Assembly (NCBI RefSeq): GCF_018687895.1
Contig: NZ_CP061307.1
Location: forward strand, 992,001-1,056,000
Length of the DNA: 64,000 bases
From: Polynucleobacter sp. JS-JIR-II-50
GTDB lineage: Bacteria; Pseudomonadota; Gammaproteobacteria; Burkholderiales; Burkholderiaceae
Direction: 5' to 3'
Below are positions 47,105 to 55,743 of this stretch, piece by piece. The translations under genes and the position numbers were made by a program. The number at the start of each line of letters is the position of its first letter. Position 1 is the first letter of the stretch. The notes beneath the pieces were generated by a model, which searched no databases, was not told where the DNA came from, and saw only the letters and a program-made list of their open reading frames with translations.

Positions 47105-50100
47105 TTAACTTACTTTTGCGGAGCTCAATACTGCTGATTCGTTGAGTCTTCGCAAGATATTGCGTATGGCATCAAGGCGTTGCTCTAGCTTCTCAAATTC
47201 ACGATCTTTTTTGGGAAGTACTTTTAACTTATCCTGACCATTTAGCTGAATGTGCTTTGAAGACTGGATAAGCTGAATGATCTTCATCGGGTCAATCGGT
47301 GGATTCGGGATAAATTGAATCTGTATCGAAGCGGGTGTGGCATCAATCTTTTTAATTCCAAAGCCGATCATCTCTAGACGAAGGCGGTGTGTCTCATAAA
47401 AGGACTTGGCTTGATCGGGAAGGTCGCCGAAACGATCCACTAATTCTTCACGCAATCCCATGAGTTCTGAGAAATCATTTGTACCTGCAAACCGCTTATA
47501 TAAGGATAGACGCTCGTGAACGTCAGGGCAGTAGTCTTCCGGAAATAGAGCGGGAACACCAAGATTTACATCGGTGGTTGCTTGTAATGGTGAAAGTAAA
47601 TCAGGCTCCTTCCCACTGCGCAGCGACTTAACGGCACGATTGAGCATCTCGGTATACAACTGGAAGCCAATTTCATGAATTTCACCGGATTGTTTGTCGC
47701 CTAGGACCTCACCAGCACCCCGAATTTCTAGATCATGCATAGCTAAGTAGAAGCCAGAGCCAAGTTCTTCCATGGCTTGAATAGCGTTGAGGCGTAACTG
47801 TGCTTGCTTACTGAGTGCCTCAGGGTCTGGCACTAACAAATAAGCATAAGCCTGGTGATGTGAGCGGCCTACACGGCCACGTAGTTGATGTAATTGAGCT
47901 AAACCAAACTTATCGGCGCGGTGCATGATGATGGTGTTAGCTGTGGGTACGTCAATACCAGTCTCAATAATCGTAGTGCACAGCAAAATATTGGTACGCT
48001 GGGTAACAAATTCACGCATGACCGATTCCAGCTCGCGTTCATGCATCTGTCCGTGCGCAACACTAATACGCGCCTCTGGAATCAGTTCTTGTAAAGCATG
48101 TTTGCGATTCTGAATCGTTTCAACTTCGTTATGCAAGAAGTAGACCTGGCCGCCGCGTTTAATTTCACGAAGCACGGCCTCACGAATAACGCCATCTCCT
48201 TCGCGACGAACAAAGGTCTTAATCGCCAGACGTTTCTGTGGGGCAGTGGCAATAATAGAAAACTCACGTAAACCTTCCATAGCCATGCCCAAGGTTCTTG
48301 GGATGGGTGTAGCAGTTAGTGTCAGAATATCGACTTCGGCACGCAATGCCTTAAGAGCATCTTTTTGACGTACGCCAAAGCGATGTTCCTCATCCACAAT
48401 CACTAGGCCAAGATTGGCAAATTGCGTCTCTTTGGAAAGTAACTTATGTGTGCCAATAATGATGTCTGCATCACCTTTGGCAATAGCCTCTAGGGCCGCA
48501 TTAATTTCTTTTGTTGTTTTAAAACGTGACAACTCAACAATGCGTACTGGCCAATCGGCAAAGCGATCCTTCCAGGTTGCCACATGCTGCTCAGCCAGCA
48601 GGGTGGTTGGAGCCAAAATAGCGACCTGTTTTCCGCCCATTACCGCAATAAAACTCGCGCGCAAAGCGACTTCAGTTTTCCCAAAGCCAACATCTCCGCA
48701 GACTAAGCGGTCCATTGGCGTGCCGCTAGTCATATCACCAATAACGGCTGCAATGGCATTGGCTTGGTCTGGGGTTTCCTCAAAGCCAAAGCTTTCTGCA
48801 AAAGCGGCATAGTCATGTGCTGAGAATTCAAAAGCATGACCTTTGCGTATTGCTCTGGCTGCATACAGACCTAATAACTCTGCTGCCGTATCGCGAATTT
48901 GTTGGGCGGCCTTACGTTTGGCTTTATCCCATTGGCCCGAACCCAATTGATGCAGTGGTGCCGAATCAGGATCAGAGCCCGCATAACGTGTGACCATTTG
49001 TAATTGCTGAACGGGAACATATAAGGTCGCCTGACCTGAATATTGCAAATGCAAAAACTCTTCAAAGATTGGCGCCTCTTTAGGTGGGGCTAAGTTCAGA
49101 AGTACTAAACCCTGATAGCGACCAATGCCATGTTCAGCATGAACTACGGGATCGCCAATCTTCAGCTCAGACAGATCCTTAAAGAGCATGTCAGGATCAG
49201 CATTCTCATTGCTTTTACCTTTACGTCTCTGTCTTGCTGTTGTCGTAAATAACTCTGCCTCGGTAATGACTAGTAAATTTTCCGCAGGCCATGAAAACCC
49301 ATTAAAGAGTGGGGCGGTGACTAAGCCAAATAATGAATCGCTCTTAATAAACTCGGCAATGCCGTCAAAGCCCTCTGGTTTTAGGGGATGGAGCGGTTTA
49401 CCGTCCAATCCGGCAACCGCATTACTTTCATCAAAAAGTTGACGAATCGATTCTTTGCGCCCGGCACTATCACTACAAACAAGTACGCGAACCGTTTCAG
49501 ATGACACAACTTTTCTAAGAAGGTTGATCGGATCAGTATCGCGGCGATGGACGGCAATATCTGGTACGGCTAAAAATTGACTTTTCTCAGTGCTGTCCTT
49601 CTCCAGTGTTAGACGTGCATATGATTTGGACGTGGTAAAAAATTCATCAACATCCAGGAAAAGTTCTTTTGGTGAAAGAATAGGTCGATCTAAATCATGC
49701 TTAAGGAACTCATAGCGAGAAAGCGTATCTTTCCAAAAGCCTTTGATGGTTTCCTCAACATCGCCAATACTGACGAGCCATACGGGGTCACCTGAGCGCG
49801 GAAAGTAATCAAAAAGATTGGATTTCTCTTCAAAGAAAAGGGGTAGATAGGATTCGATACCAGCACTAGGTATACCAAGATTGGCATCCTTGTAAATTGA
49901 GCAGCGACTTGGATCCCCTTCAAATACCTCTCTCCAGCGCCCTCTAAAAGCAGTACGTGAAGCATCATCAAATGGAAATTCATGGCCAGGAAGAAGGCGC
50001 ACCTCCTTCACGGGGTAGAGGCTGCGCTGCGTATCTGGATCAAACGCCCGAATCTGTTCAATTTCATCGCCGAATAAATCTAGGCGGTAAGGAAGACTTG

Positions 50101-50647
50101 ACCCCATTGGGAATAAATCAAACAAACCACCGCGAATACTATATTCACCTGGACGCATGACAGCGCTCACGGGATCATAGCCAGCCTGTTGAAGTTGCAG
50201 CTTTAGTGCTGCTTCATTCAGTTTGTCACCCTGTCGAAAGAAAAAAGTATGGCCAGACAAAAAATTCGGAGGCCCCAATCTTTGCAAAGCAGTAGTCACT
50301 GGAACTAAAACAATGTCGCAACTACCATTCAGTAATTCATACAGAGTGGCGAGTCGTTCGGAAACTAAATCTTGGTGCGGCGAAAAATGGTCGTAAGGAA
50401 GTATTTCCCAATCAGGCAAAAGTCTGGTCTTTAGCTGCGGCGCAAAAGCGGGGATTTCTTCAAGAAGCCTTTGGGCTTCTTGAGCTTGAGCGCAAAAAAT
50501 GACCATCACCGAAAACTGATCGCGGTAGCGCAGGGCAGTTTGAGCGATTAAAGCGGCATCTGCCGAGCCTACCAGCCCCGAAAAGGTAAAGCGCTGCCCA
50601 GCCCGCGGAGCAGGTATAGGGGGTGCTAGATTTAATGCATCAGACAT
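47105..50647 (-). CDS. mfd: Transcription-repair coupling factor Mfd
   Basis: Mfd removes stalled RNA polymerase and recruits UvrA to lesions. The 1180-residue protein has the UvrB-like N-terminal region, an RNA-polymerase interaction domain, and the superfamily 2 translocase. The translocase shows GDVGFGKTEVALRASF (Walker A), VIVDEEHRFGVRQKD (DEEH box) and HQLRGRVGRSHHQAYAYLL. The C-terminus has the TRCF domain. The start at 50647 is divergent from ispD with 23 bases between. Length is normal for Mfd. Confidence 0.97.
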   Translation of the reverse strand: MSDALNLAPPIPAPRAGQRFTFSGLVGSADAALIAQTALRYRDQFSVMVIFCAQAQEAQRLLEEIPAFAPQLKTRLLPDWEILPYDHFSPHQDLVSERLATLYELLNGSCDIVLVPVTTALQRLGPPNFLSGHTFFFRQGDKLNEAALKLQLQQAGYDPVSAVMRPGEYSIRGGLFDLFPMGSSLPYRLDLFGDEIEQIRAFDPDTQRSLYPVKEVRLLPGHEFPFDDASRTAFRGRWREVFEGDPSRCSIYKDANLGIPSAGIESYLPLFFEEKSNLFDYFPRSGDPVWLVSIGDVEETIKGFWKDTLSRYEFLKHDLDRPILSPKELFLDVDEFFTTSKSYARLTLEKDSTEKSQFLAVPDIAVHRRDTDPINLLRKVVSSETVRVLVCSDSAGRKESIRQLFDESNAVAGLDGKPLHPLKPEGFDGIAEFIKSDSLFGLVTAPLFNGFSWPAENLLVITEAELFTTTARQRRKGKSNENADPDMLFKDLSELKIGDPVVHAEHGIGRYQGLVLLNLAPPKEAPIFEEFLHLQYSGQATLYVPVQQLQMVTRYAGSDPDSAPLHQLGSGQWDKAKRKAAQQIRDTAAELLGLYAARAIRKGHAFEFSAHDYAAFAESFGFEETPDQANAIAAVIGDMTSGTPMDRLVCGDVGFGKTEVALRASFIAVMGGKQVAILAPTTLLAEQHVATWKDRFADWPVRIVELSRFKTTKEINAALEAIAKGDADIIIGTHKLLSKETQFANLGLVIVDEEHRFGVRQKDALKALRAEVDILTLTATPIPRTLGMAMEGLREFSIIATAPQKRLAIKTFVRREGDGVIREAVLREIKRGGQVYFLHNEVETIQNRKHALQELIPEARISVAHGQMHERELESVMREFVTQRTNILLCTTIIETGIDVPTANTIIMHRADKFGLAQLHQLRGRVGRSHHQAYAYLLVPDPEALSKQAQLRLNAIQAMEELGSGFYLAMHDLEIRGAGEVLGDKQSGEIHEIGFQLYTEMLNRAVKSLRSGKEPDLLSPLQATTDVNLGVPALFPEDYCPDVHERLSLYKRFAGTNDFSELMGLREELVDRFGDLPDQAKSFYETHRLRLEMIGFGIKKIDATPASIQIQFIPNPPIDPMKIIQLIQSSKHIQLNGQDKLKVLPKKDREFEKLEQRLDAIRNILRRLNESAVLSSAKVS

Positions 50648-50670
50648 CTGCGCTCATTATAGAATCAGGT

Positions 50671-51423
50671 ATGCACTCTGGAAATCATTCCATTAAGAAA
50701 TGCCATGCACTCCTGCCAACAGCAGGCACTGGCTCGCGCCTAGGTGGTGAGTTGCCTAAGCAGTTTCAGCAGCTAGCCGGCAAACCCATGGTCTCTTATG
50801 CGCTAGAAGCCTTTAAAGGATCTGCTCAGATCCAGTCTATCTGGATTGGTGTTAGCTCTGGCTTTATTGGGAACCCTATCTTAGGAACTATTACCAACAC
50901 TGGAGCCGATATACATGTTGTAGCAACCGGCGGCCCAACTCGACAAGAAACGGTGCGAAATACTCTAGCTGCAATGCTAAAGGCGGGTATTCCTGAGGAT
51001 GACTGGATACTGGTTCATGATGCAGCCAGACCAGGCATCACCCCCGCGTTAATTGAGAAGCTCATTAGTGCAGTACAAACATCCAATAGTGGGGGCATCC
51101 TAGCTGTTCCATTAGCTGACACCTTAAAGCAGGCCGATTTAGATTCAGTGGTTGCGGGCAACATCCCGCACTCAGAGAGAACTATTCCACGTGAGCATCT
51201 CTGGCAAGCACAAACGCCACAGATGTTTGGTTTGAAACAATTGCATGATGCTCTTGAGGACGCAATCCGCCTTGAGGCTGACGTTACTGATGAAGCTAGC
51301 GCAATCGAGTTAACTGGAGCTAAACCTTTATTAATTGAAGGTGCCGCTCGTAACTTTAAGGTCACACATCCAGCTGATTGGGAATTAATGCAATTGCTTT
51401 TAAGTTCACACGCCAAACAATGA
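50671..51423 (+). CDS. ispD: 2-C-methyl-D-erythritol 4-phosphate cytidylyltransferase IspD
   Basis: IspD joins CTP and methylerythritol phosphate in the MEP isoprenoid pathway. The motif [20 protein letters not shown] is the CTP-binding signature, and [18 protein letters not shown] and [15 protein letters not shown] are typical. The frame opens at 50623, but [19 protein letters not shown] at 50671 gives the proper start and keeps clear of mfd. It is followed by ispF 10 bases later, a normal pair for adjacent pathway steps. Confidence 0.94.
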   Translation: MHSGNHSIKKCHALLPTAGTGSRLGGELPKQFQQLAGKPMVSYALEAFKGSAQIQSIWIGVSSGFIGNPILGTITNTGADIHVVATGGPTRQETVRNTLAAMLKAGIPEDDWILVHDAARPGITPALIEKLISAVQTSNSGGILAVPLADTLKQADLDSVVAGNIPHSERTIPREHLWQAQTPQMFGLKQLHDALEDAIRLEADVTDEASAIELTGAKPLLIEGAARNFKVTHPADWELMQLLLSSHAKQ

Positions 51424-51433
51424 GAAATCCAAT

Positions 51434-51937
51434 ATGACTCAGAGCAATCCCCATATTCCGCAATTTCGTATTGGCCAGGGTTATGACGTACATGCATTGG
51501 TAGCGAACCGAAAGTTGATTCTGGGTGGGGTTCATGTGCCCTATGAAAAGGGTTTATTGGGCCACTCGGATGCGGATGCCTTATTGCACGCCTTGACAGA
51601 CGCTTTATTGGGGGCTGCAGGCTTGAATGATATTGGGCAGTTATTTCCGGATACGGATCCTCAATTTAAGGATATGGACAGTCGAATCTTGCTGAGGGCG
51701 GCCTTGCAGAAGATCCAGGCAGCGGGCTTTCAGATTGGCAACGTAGATGCCACCATCATTTGCCAAAAGCCTAAATTAGCAGATTTTTTGCCAGAAATGG
51801 TCCGCAATATTGCCGCTGATTTGGCTGTGACCCCTAGTCACGTTAACCTCAAAGCTAAGACGAATGAATCTCTGGGCCATTTAGGCAGGGGCGAGGGCGT
51901 TGCCGTCCATGCCGTCGCTTTGCTCTACAAGGCCTAA
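51434..51937 (+). CDS. ispF: 2-C-methyl-D-erythritol 2,4-cyclodiphosphate synthase IspF
   Basis: IspF forms the cyclodiphosphate in the MEP pathway. The 167-residue protein has the zinc-site motif GQGYDVHAL with the aspartate and histidine, and [21 protein letters not shown]. It also has [20 protein letters not shown] near the C-terminus. It follows ispD by 10 bases. A tRNA-Leu gene starts 77 bases after its stop and has its own promoter candidates in the gap. Confidence 0.96.
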   Translation: MTQSNPHIPQFRIGQGYDVHALVANRKLILGGVHVPYEKGLLGHSDADALLHALTDALLGAAGLNDIGQLFPDTDPQFKDMDSRILLRAALQKIQAAGFQIGNVDATIICQKPKLADFLPEMVRNIAADLAVTPSHVNLKAKTNESLGHLGRGEGVAVHAVALLYKA

Positions 51938-52014
51938 ATGATCCTCTAAAACCCTAGGCATTGTAGAATTACGGTCTTTAGAGTGAAGTCTAAGCTTGGC
52001 AGTTTGCGGATATC

Positions 52015-52101
52015 GCGAGGATGGCGAAATTGGTAGACGCACCAGGTTTAGGTCCTGACGCCAGAAATGGTGTGGGGGTTCGAGTCCCCCTCCTCGCACC
52101 A
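52015..52101 (+). tRNA. tRNA-Leu (TAG)
   Basis: The 87-base gene has the type II long variable arm of leucine tRNAs. GCGAGGA pairs with TCCTCGC. The D-arm contains TGGCGAAATTGGTAGACGC, the anticodon loop is TTTAGGT with anticodon TAG, and the T-arm is GGTTCGAGTCC. CCA is encoded. The first anticodon-stem pair is a C-A mismatch, which is slightly unusual. Confidence 0.95.
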
Positions 52102-52158
52102 CAAGATTGCTACTTGGCTTGGACTTCACATTTCCAGATCTTCAATTAAGAGACGAGA

Positions 52159-53496
52159 ATGGCTGTGCAGATAGAAAATTTAGGTTCACTAGACCGCAAA
52201 ATGACTTTGGAATTCGCTCGTGCCGATTTGGCAAAAGCGCGTGAAGCCCGTTTGGCTAAAGTTGGTAAGACCATGAAAATGGCCGGCTTTCGCCCAGGCA
52301 AGGTGCCAAAGAACCTCGTTGAAAAACAACATGGCATGCAAGTGGACTTCGAGCTCCAATTTGATAAGGCTGCTGAACTCTTTTATGACCAAGCTCAAAA
52401 AGAAGGTGTTGCTTTGGCTGGCCAACCACGCCTTGAGCCAAAAAGCGAAATTGATGCTGACAAGATTGTGTTTGATGCTTTCTTTGAAGTGTTGCCAGAA
52501 GTAAAAATTGGCGACTTTAGCAAGGCAGAAGTTACCAAACACACAACTGATATCGGCGAGGCAGAAATTGACCGCGCCTTAGATGTGCTTCGTAAGCAGC
52601 AGGTTCATTACCACCCACGCGGTGAAGCTGGCGCCCATGGCGATGGCGGCTCTAACGTTGCAGCTCAAAGCGGTGATCAAGTAGTGATCGATTTTGTTGG
52701 CAAGATTGACGGCGTTGAGTTTGCCGGTGGTAAGGCGGAAAACTTTGAATACGTACTGGGCGAAGGCCGCATGCTCCCTGAGTTCGAAGCTGCAACATTG
52801 GGTCTTAAGGCTGGCGAGAGCAAATCTTTCCCATTGAGCTTCCCGGCTGATTACCATGGTAAAGACGTTGCTGGCAAAACTGCTGAGTTCACTATTACTG
52901 TGAAGTCAGTTAATTGGCCACATTTACCCGCTGTTGACGATGCATTCGCATTATCTTTGGGTGTTACTGAAGGCGGCGTTGCAAAAATGCGTGCTGAGGT
53001 AAAAGAGAATTTAGATCGCGAAGTGAAGCGCCGCATTACTTCTTTGCTCAAGAATGAAGTCATGGACAAGCTCAATAGTTTATGTGAACTGGATGTTCCT
53101 AAGTCTTTGGTTGCTTCCGAGCAAGAGCGCTTGGTTGAAGGTGCCCGTCAAGACTTAATGCAACGCGGTGTTCCGAATGCTAAAGATGCCCCTATCCCTG
53201 CTGAAATTTTTGCAGAGCAAGCTACCAAGCGTGTTCGCCTTGGCTTGATCCTTAGCGAGTTAGTTAAAAAGCAAAACTTGGCTGCTACCGCAGACCAAAT
53301 TAAAGCTGAAATTGATGAGCAGGCTGCTACATACGAAGATCCAAAAGAAGTAGTGCGTTGGTTCTACAGTAATCCAAGTCGCTTGAAGGATATCGAAAAT
53401 CTCGTGCTTGAAGACAACGTAATCAAGCATTTCACATCCCAAGCTAAGGTAATTGATAAAGCGGTTACCTTCGAAGAACTCAGCAAGCTAAACTAA
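52159..53496 (+). CDS. tig: Trigger factor (ribosome-associated chaperone)
   Basis: Trigger factor binds the ribosome exit and folds nascent chains. The 445-residue protein has an N-terminal ribosome-binding region with GFRPGKVPKNLVEKQHG, an FKBP-like PPIase domain with VIDFVGKIDGVEFAGGKAEN, and a helical C-terminal arm. A glycine-rich insert (GEAGAHGDGGSNVAAQSGDQ) lies just before the PPIase domain. It precedes clpP and clpX as in E. coli. The length matches the family. Confidence 0.95.
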   Translation: MAVQIENLGSLDRKMTLEFARADLAKAREARLAKVGKTMKMAGFRPGKVPKNLVEKQHGMQVDFELQFDKAAELFYDQAQKEGVALAGQPRLEPKSEIDADKIVFDAFFEVLPEVKIGDFSKAEVTKHTTDIGEAEIDRALDVLRKQQVHYHPRGEAGAHGDGGSNVAAQSGDQVVIDFVGKIDGVEFAGGKAENFEYVLGEGRMLPEFEAATLGLKAGESKSFPLSFPADYHGKDVAGKTAEFTITVKSVNWPHLPAVDDAFALSLGVTEGGVAKMRAEVKENLDREVKRRITSLLKNEVMDKLNSLCELDVPKSLVASEQERLVEGARQDLMQRGVPNAKDAPIPAEIFAEQATKRVRLGLILSELVKKQNLAATADQIKAEIDEQAATYEDPKEVVRWFYSNPSRLKDIENLVLEDNVIKHFTSQAKVIDKAVTFEELSKLN

Positions 53497-53538
53497 GTTA
53501 ACTACTAAGTCATCCATTTACCCACAAGAGGTTTCGCA

Positions 53539-54168
53539 ATGATCTACAACCATTCTCAGTCTGAAAATCTAGAACCAAAAGGCTTGGGCTTGGTTCCGAT
53601 GGTGATTGAAACCTCTGGTAGAGGAGAGCGCGCTTACGATATCTACTCAAGACTATTGCGTGAACGCGTTGTCTTTTTGGTCGGCGAAGTAAATGACCAA
53701 ACCGCTAATTTGGTAATCGCACAATTGTTATTCCTTGAGAGTGAAAATCCAGATAAAGAAATTTCTCTGTACATCAACTCCCCGGGCGGCTCAGTTTCTG
53801 CAGGATTGGCTATCTACGACACGATGCAATTCATCAAGCCCCATGTCAGCACATTGTGCATGGGCATGGCTGCAAGTATGGGCGCATTCCTATTGTGCGC
53901 CGGTGAAAAAGGTAAGCGCTATGCTTTGCCAAACTCGCGCGTCATGATTCATCAGCCATTAGGCGGAGCACGTGGCCAAGCTTCTGACATTGAGATTCAG
54001 GCACGTGAGATTTTGTATTTGCGTGAGCGTTTGAACAAAATTTTGGCTGATCGTACTGGTCAGTCAATCGAAACAATTGCCAAGGATACTGATCGCGACA
54101 ACTTTATGTCTGCAGAGCAAGCTCGTGATTATGGCTTGATCGACAAGGTTATCGAGAAGCGTCCTTAA
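53539..54168 (+). CDS. clpP: ATP-dependent Clp protease proteolytic subunit ClpP
   Basis: ClpP is the tetradecameric serine protease core. The 209-residue protein has the catalytic Ser113 in [11 protein letters not shown] and His138 in VMIHQPLGG. The third residue, an aspartate, is expected near 187 by comparison with E. coli. The N-terminus [20 protein letters not shown] is typical. It precedes clpX by 24 bases and follows tig by 42. An AAGAGG element precedes the ATG. Confidence 0.97.
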   Translation: MIYNHSQSENLEPKGLGLVPMVIETSGRGERAYDIYSRLLRERVVFLVGEVNDQTANLVIAQLLFLESENPDKEISLYINSPGGSVSAGLAIYDTMQFIKPHVSTLCMGMAASMGAFLLCAGEKGKRYALPNSRVMIHQPLGGARGQASDIEIQAREILYLRERLNKILADRTGQSIETIAKDTDRDNFMSAEQARDYGLIDKVIEKRP

Positions 54169-54192
54169 CTCTTTATACATACAGAGCCTAAT

Positions 54193-55554
54193 TTGAGCGA
54201 TACCAACACCACTAATTCAGCAGACAAAGTTCTGTATTGCTCTTTTTGCGGCAAAAGTCAGCATGAAGTTAAAAAACTGATTGCTGGCCCGTCTGTTTTT
54301 ATTTGCGATGAGTGCATTGATCTTTGCACCGACATCATTCAAGAAGAAATTGCCAAGCTTCCTAAAGATGCAGGTGATGATTCTTTGCCAACGCCACATC
54401 AAATTCGTGAAAACTTAGACCAATACGTTATTGGTCAAGATCATGCTAAGAAAACATTAGCAGTTGCCGTATACAACCACTACAAGCGCCTACAGTACTT
54501 GCCTAAGCCAAAAAAAGAGAAGTTAGATAAGGATGGCAAGCCGGTAGAGGGAGCGGAGAAGAAAGAATCTAAGCTACCTGCTAAAGCAATGGTTGATGGC
54601 GTAGAGCTTGCAAAGAGCAATATTTTGTTAATTGGCCCAACTGGCTCAGGTAAAACATTATTGGCGCAGACATTGGCGCGCATGTTAGATGTTCCATTTG
54701 TGATGGCTGATGCTACCACCCTTACCGAAGCGGGTTATGTTGGTGAGGACGTTGAGAACATCATCCAAAAATTATTACAAGCTTGCGACTACAACGTAGA
54801 AAAAGCGCAGCGCGGCATTGTCTATATAGATGAGATCGATAAGATTTCACGTAAGTCGGATAACCCATCTATTACTCGTGATGTATCTGGTGAGGGTGTT
54901 CAACAAGCGCTGTTAAAGCTGGTTGAAGGCACGATGGCTTCTGTACCGCCTCAAGGTGGACGAAAGCATCCTAATCAAGATTTCTTGCAAGTAGATACAA
55001 CGAATATTTTGTTTATTTGTGGCGGTGCATTTGATGGTCTTGAGAAAGTCATTCAGCAGCGCACTGCTAAAACAGGAATTGGATTCAATGCAACTGTTCC
55101 TGGTAAAGATGACCGTGGTGTAAGCGATCTCTTGATTGAGGTTGAACCAGAAGATCTCATTAAGTTTGGTTTGATTCCCGAATTGATTGGACGCTTGCCA
55201 GTTGTAGCGACTTTGGCTCAATTGGATGAAGAGGCTTTAATTCAGATTCTGACCGAACCTAAAAATGCCTTAGTTAAGCAATATCAGGCACTTTTGACTA
55301 TGGAGGGCTCTGAGCTCGAGGTACGTCGCGAGGCTCTATCAGCTATTGCCAAGAAGGCAATCGCCCGCAAAACTGGTGCTCGTGGCCTGAGATCTATCCT
55401 TGAAGGTTCTTTGATGGATGTCATGTATGACCTGCCATCCCTGAAGAATGTCCAAAAAGTGGTTATCGACGAGAGCAGTATCGCTGAGGGCGGAAAACCG
55501 CTTTTAGTCTATAAACAGGATGCTGATCAAGCAGATTTAAGCAAAAAAGCTTAA
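54193..55554 (+). CDS. clpX: ClpX ATPase subunit of ClpXP
   Basis: ClpX unfolds substrates and feeds them to ClpP. The 453-residue protein has an N-terminal zinc-finger domain ([12 protein letters not shown] and CDEC), Walker [17 protein letters not shown], and [20 protein letters not shown] with Walker B. It also has the pore loop VGEDVENII and the C-terminal [14 protein letters not shown]. The start is a TTG at 54193. It is translated from the clpP mRNA and ends at a terminator before lon. Confidence 0.96.
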   Translation: MSDTNTTNSADKVLYCSFCGKSQHEVKKLIAGPSVFICDECIDLCTDIIQEEIAKLPKDAGDDSLPTPHQIRENLDQYVIGQDHAKKTLAVAVYNHYKRLQYLPKPKKEKLDKDGKPVEGAEKKESKLPAKAMVDGVELAKSNILLIGPTGSGKTLLAQTLARMLDVPFVMADATTLTEAGYVGEDVENIIQKLLQACDYNVEKAQRGIVYIDEIDKISRKSDNPSITRDVSGEGVQQALLKLVEGTMASVPPQGGRKHPNQDFLQVDTTNILFICGGAFDGLEKVIQQRTAKTGIGFNATVPGKDDRGVSDLLIEVEPEDLIKFGLIPELIGRLPVVATLAQLDEEALIQILTEPKNALVKQYQALLTMEGSELEVRREALSAIAKKAIARKTGARGLRSILEGSLMDVMYDLPSLKNVQKVVIDESSIAEGGKPLLVYKQDADQADLSKKA

Positions 55555-55578
55555 ATTCCTAGGGTTTTTGCTATTTTT

Positions 55579-55605
55579 GGGGCATTTTTGCCCCCTTTTT
55601 GTCTT
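55579..55605 (+). terminator. Rho-independent terminator after clpX
   Basis: GGGGCA and TGCCCC form a short GC-rich stem with a TTTT loop, followed by CCTTTTTGTCTTTTT. It lies 24 bases after the clpX stop and would separate the tig-clpP-clpX transcript from lon. Confidence 0.75.
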
Positions 55606-55612
55606 TTTACCC

Positions 55613-55640
55613 CTTGTTTTTCTCTAAAGCCTACCCATAT
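55613..55640 (+). promoter_or_regulatory. Candidate sigma-32 heat-shock promoter of lon
   Basis: CTTGTTT at 55613-55619 is followed after 13 bases by ACCCATAT at 55633-55640. The E. coli heat-shock consensus is CTTGAAA, 13-15 bases, then CCCCATNT, so the -10 element matches at 7 of 8 positions and the -35 at 4 of 7. lon is a heat-shock gene in many proteobacteria. The predicted start would be near 55647, about 97 bases before the lon ATG. Confidence 0.5.
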
Positions 55641-55743
55641 AGGTAGTATGCTACTCATGAATAATGTCTCTATTTAGTGGTTGTTGATTCAATTCCCACT
55701 AAAGAAGACTTTTGAGGTTTGATTACTTTGGAGGATTTGCCCC

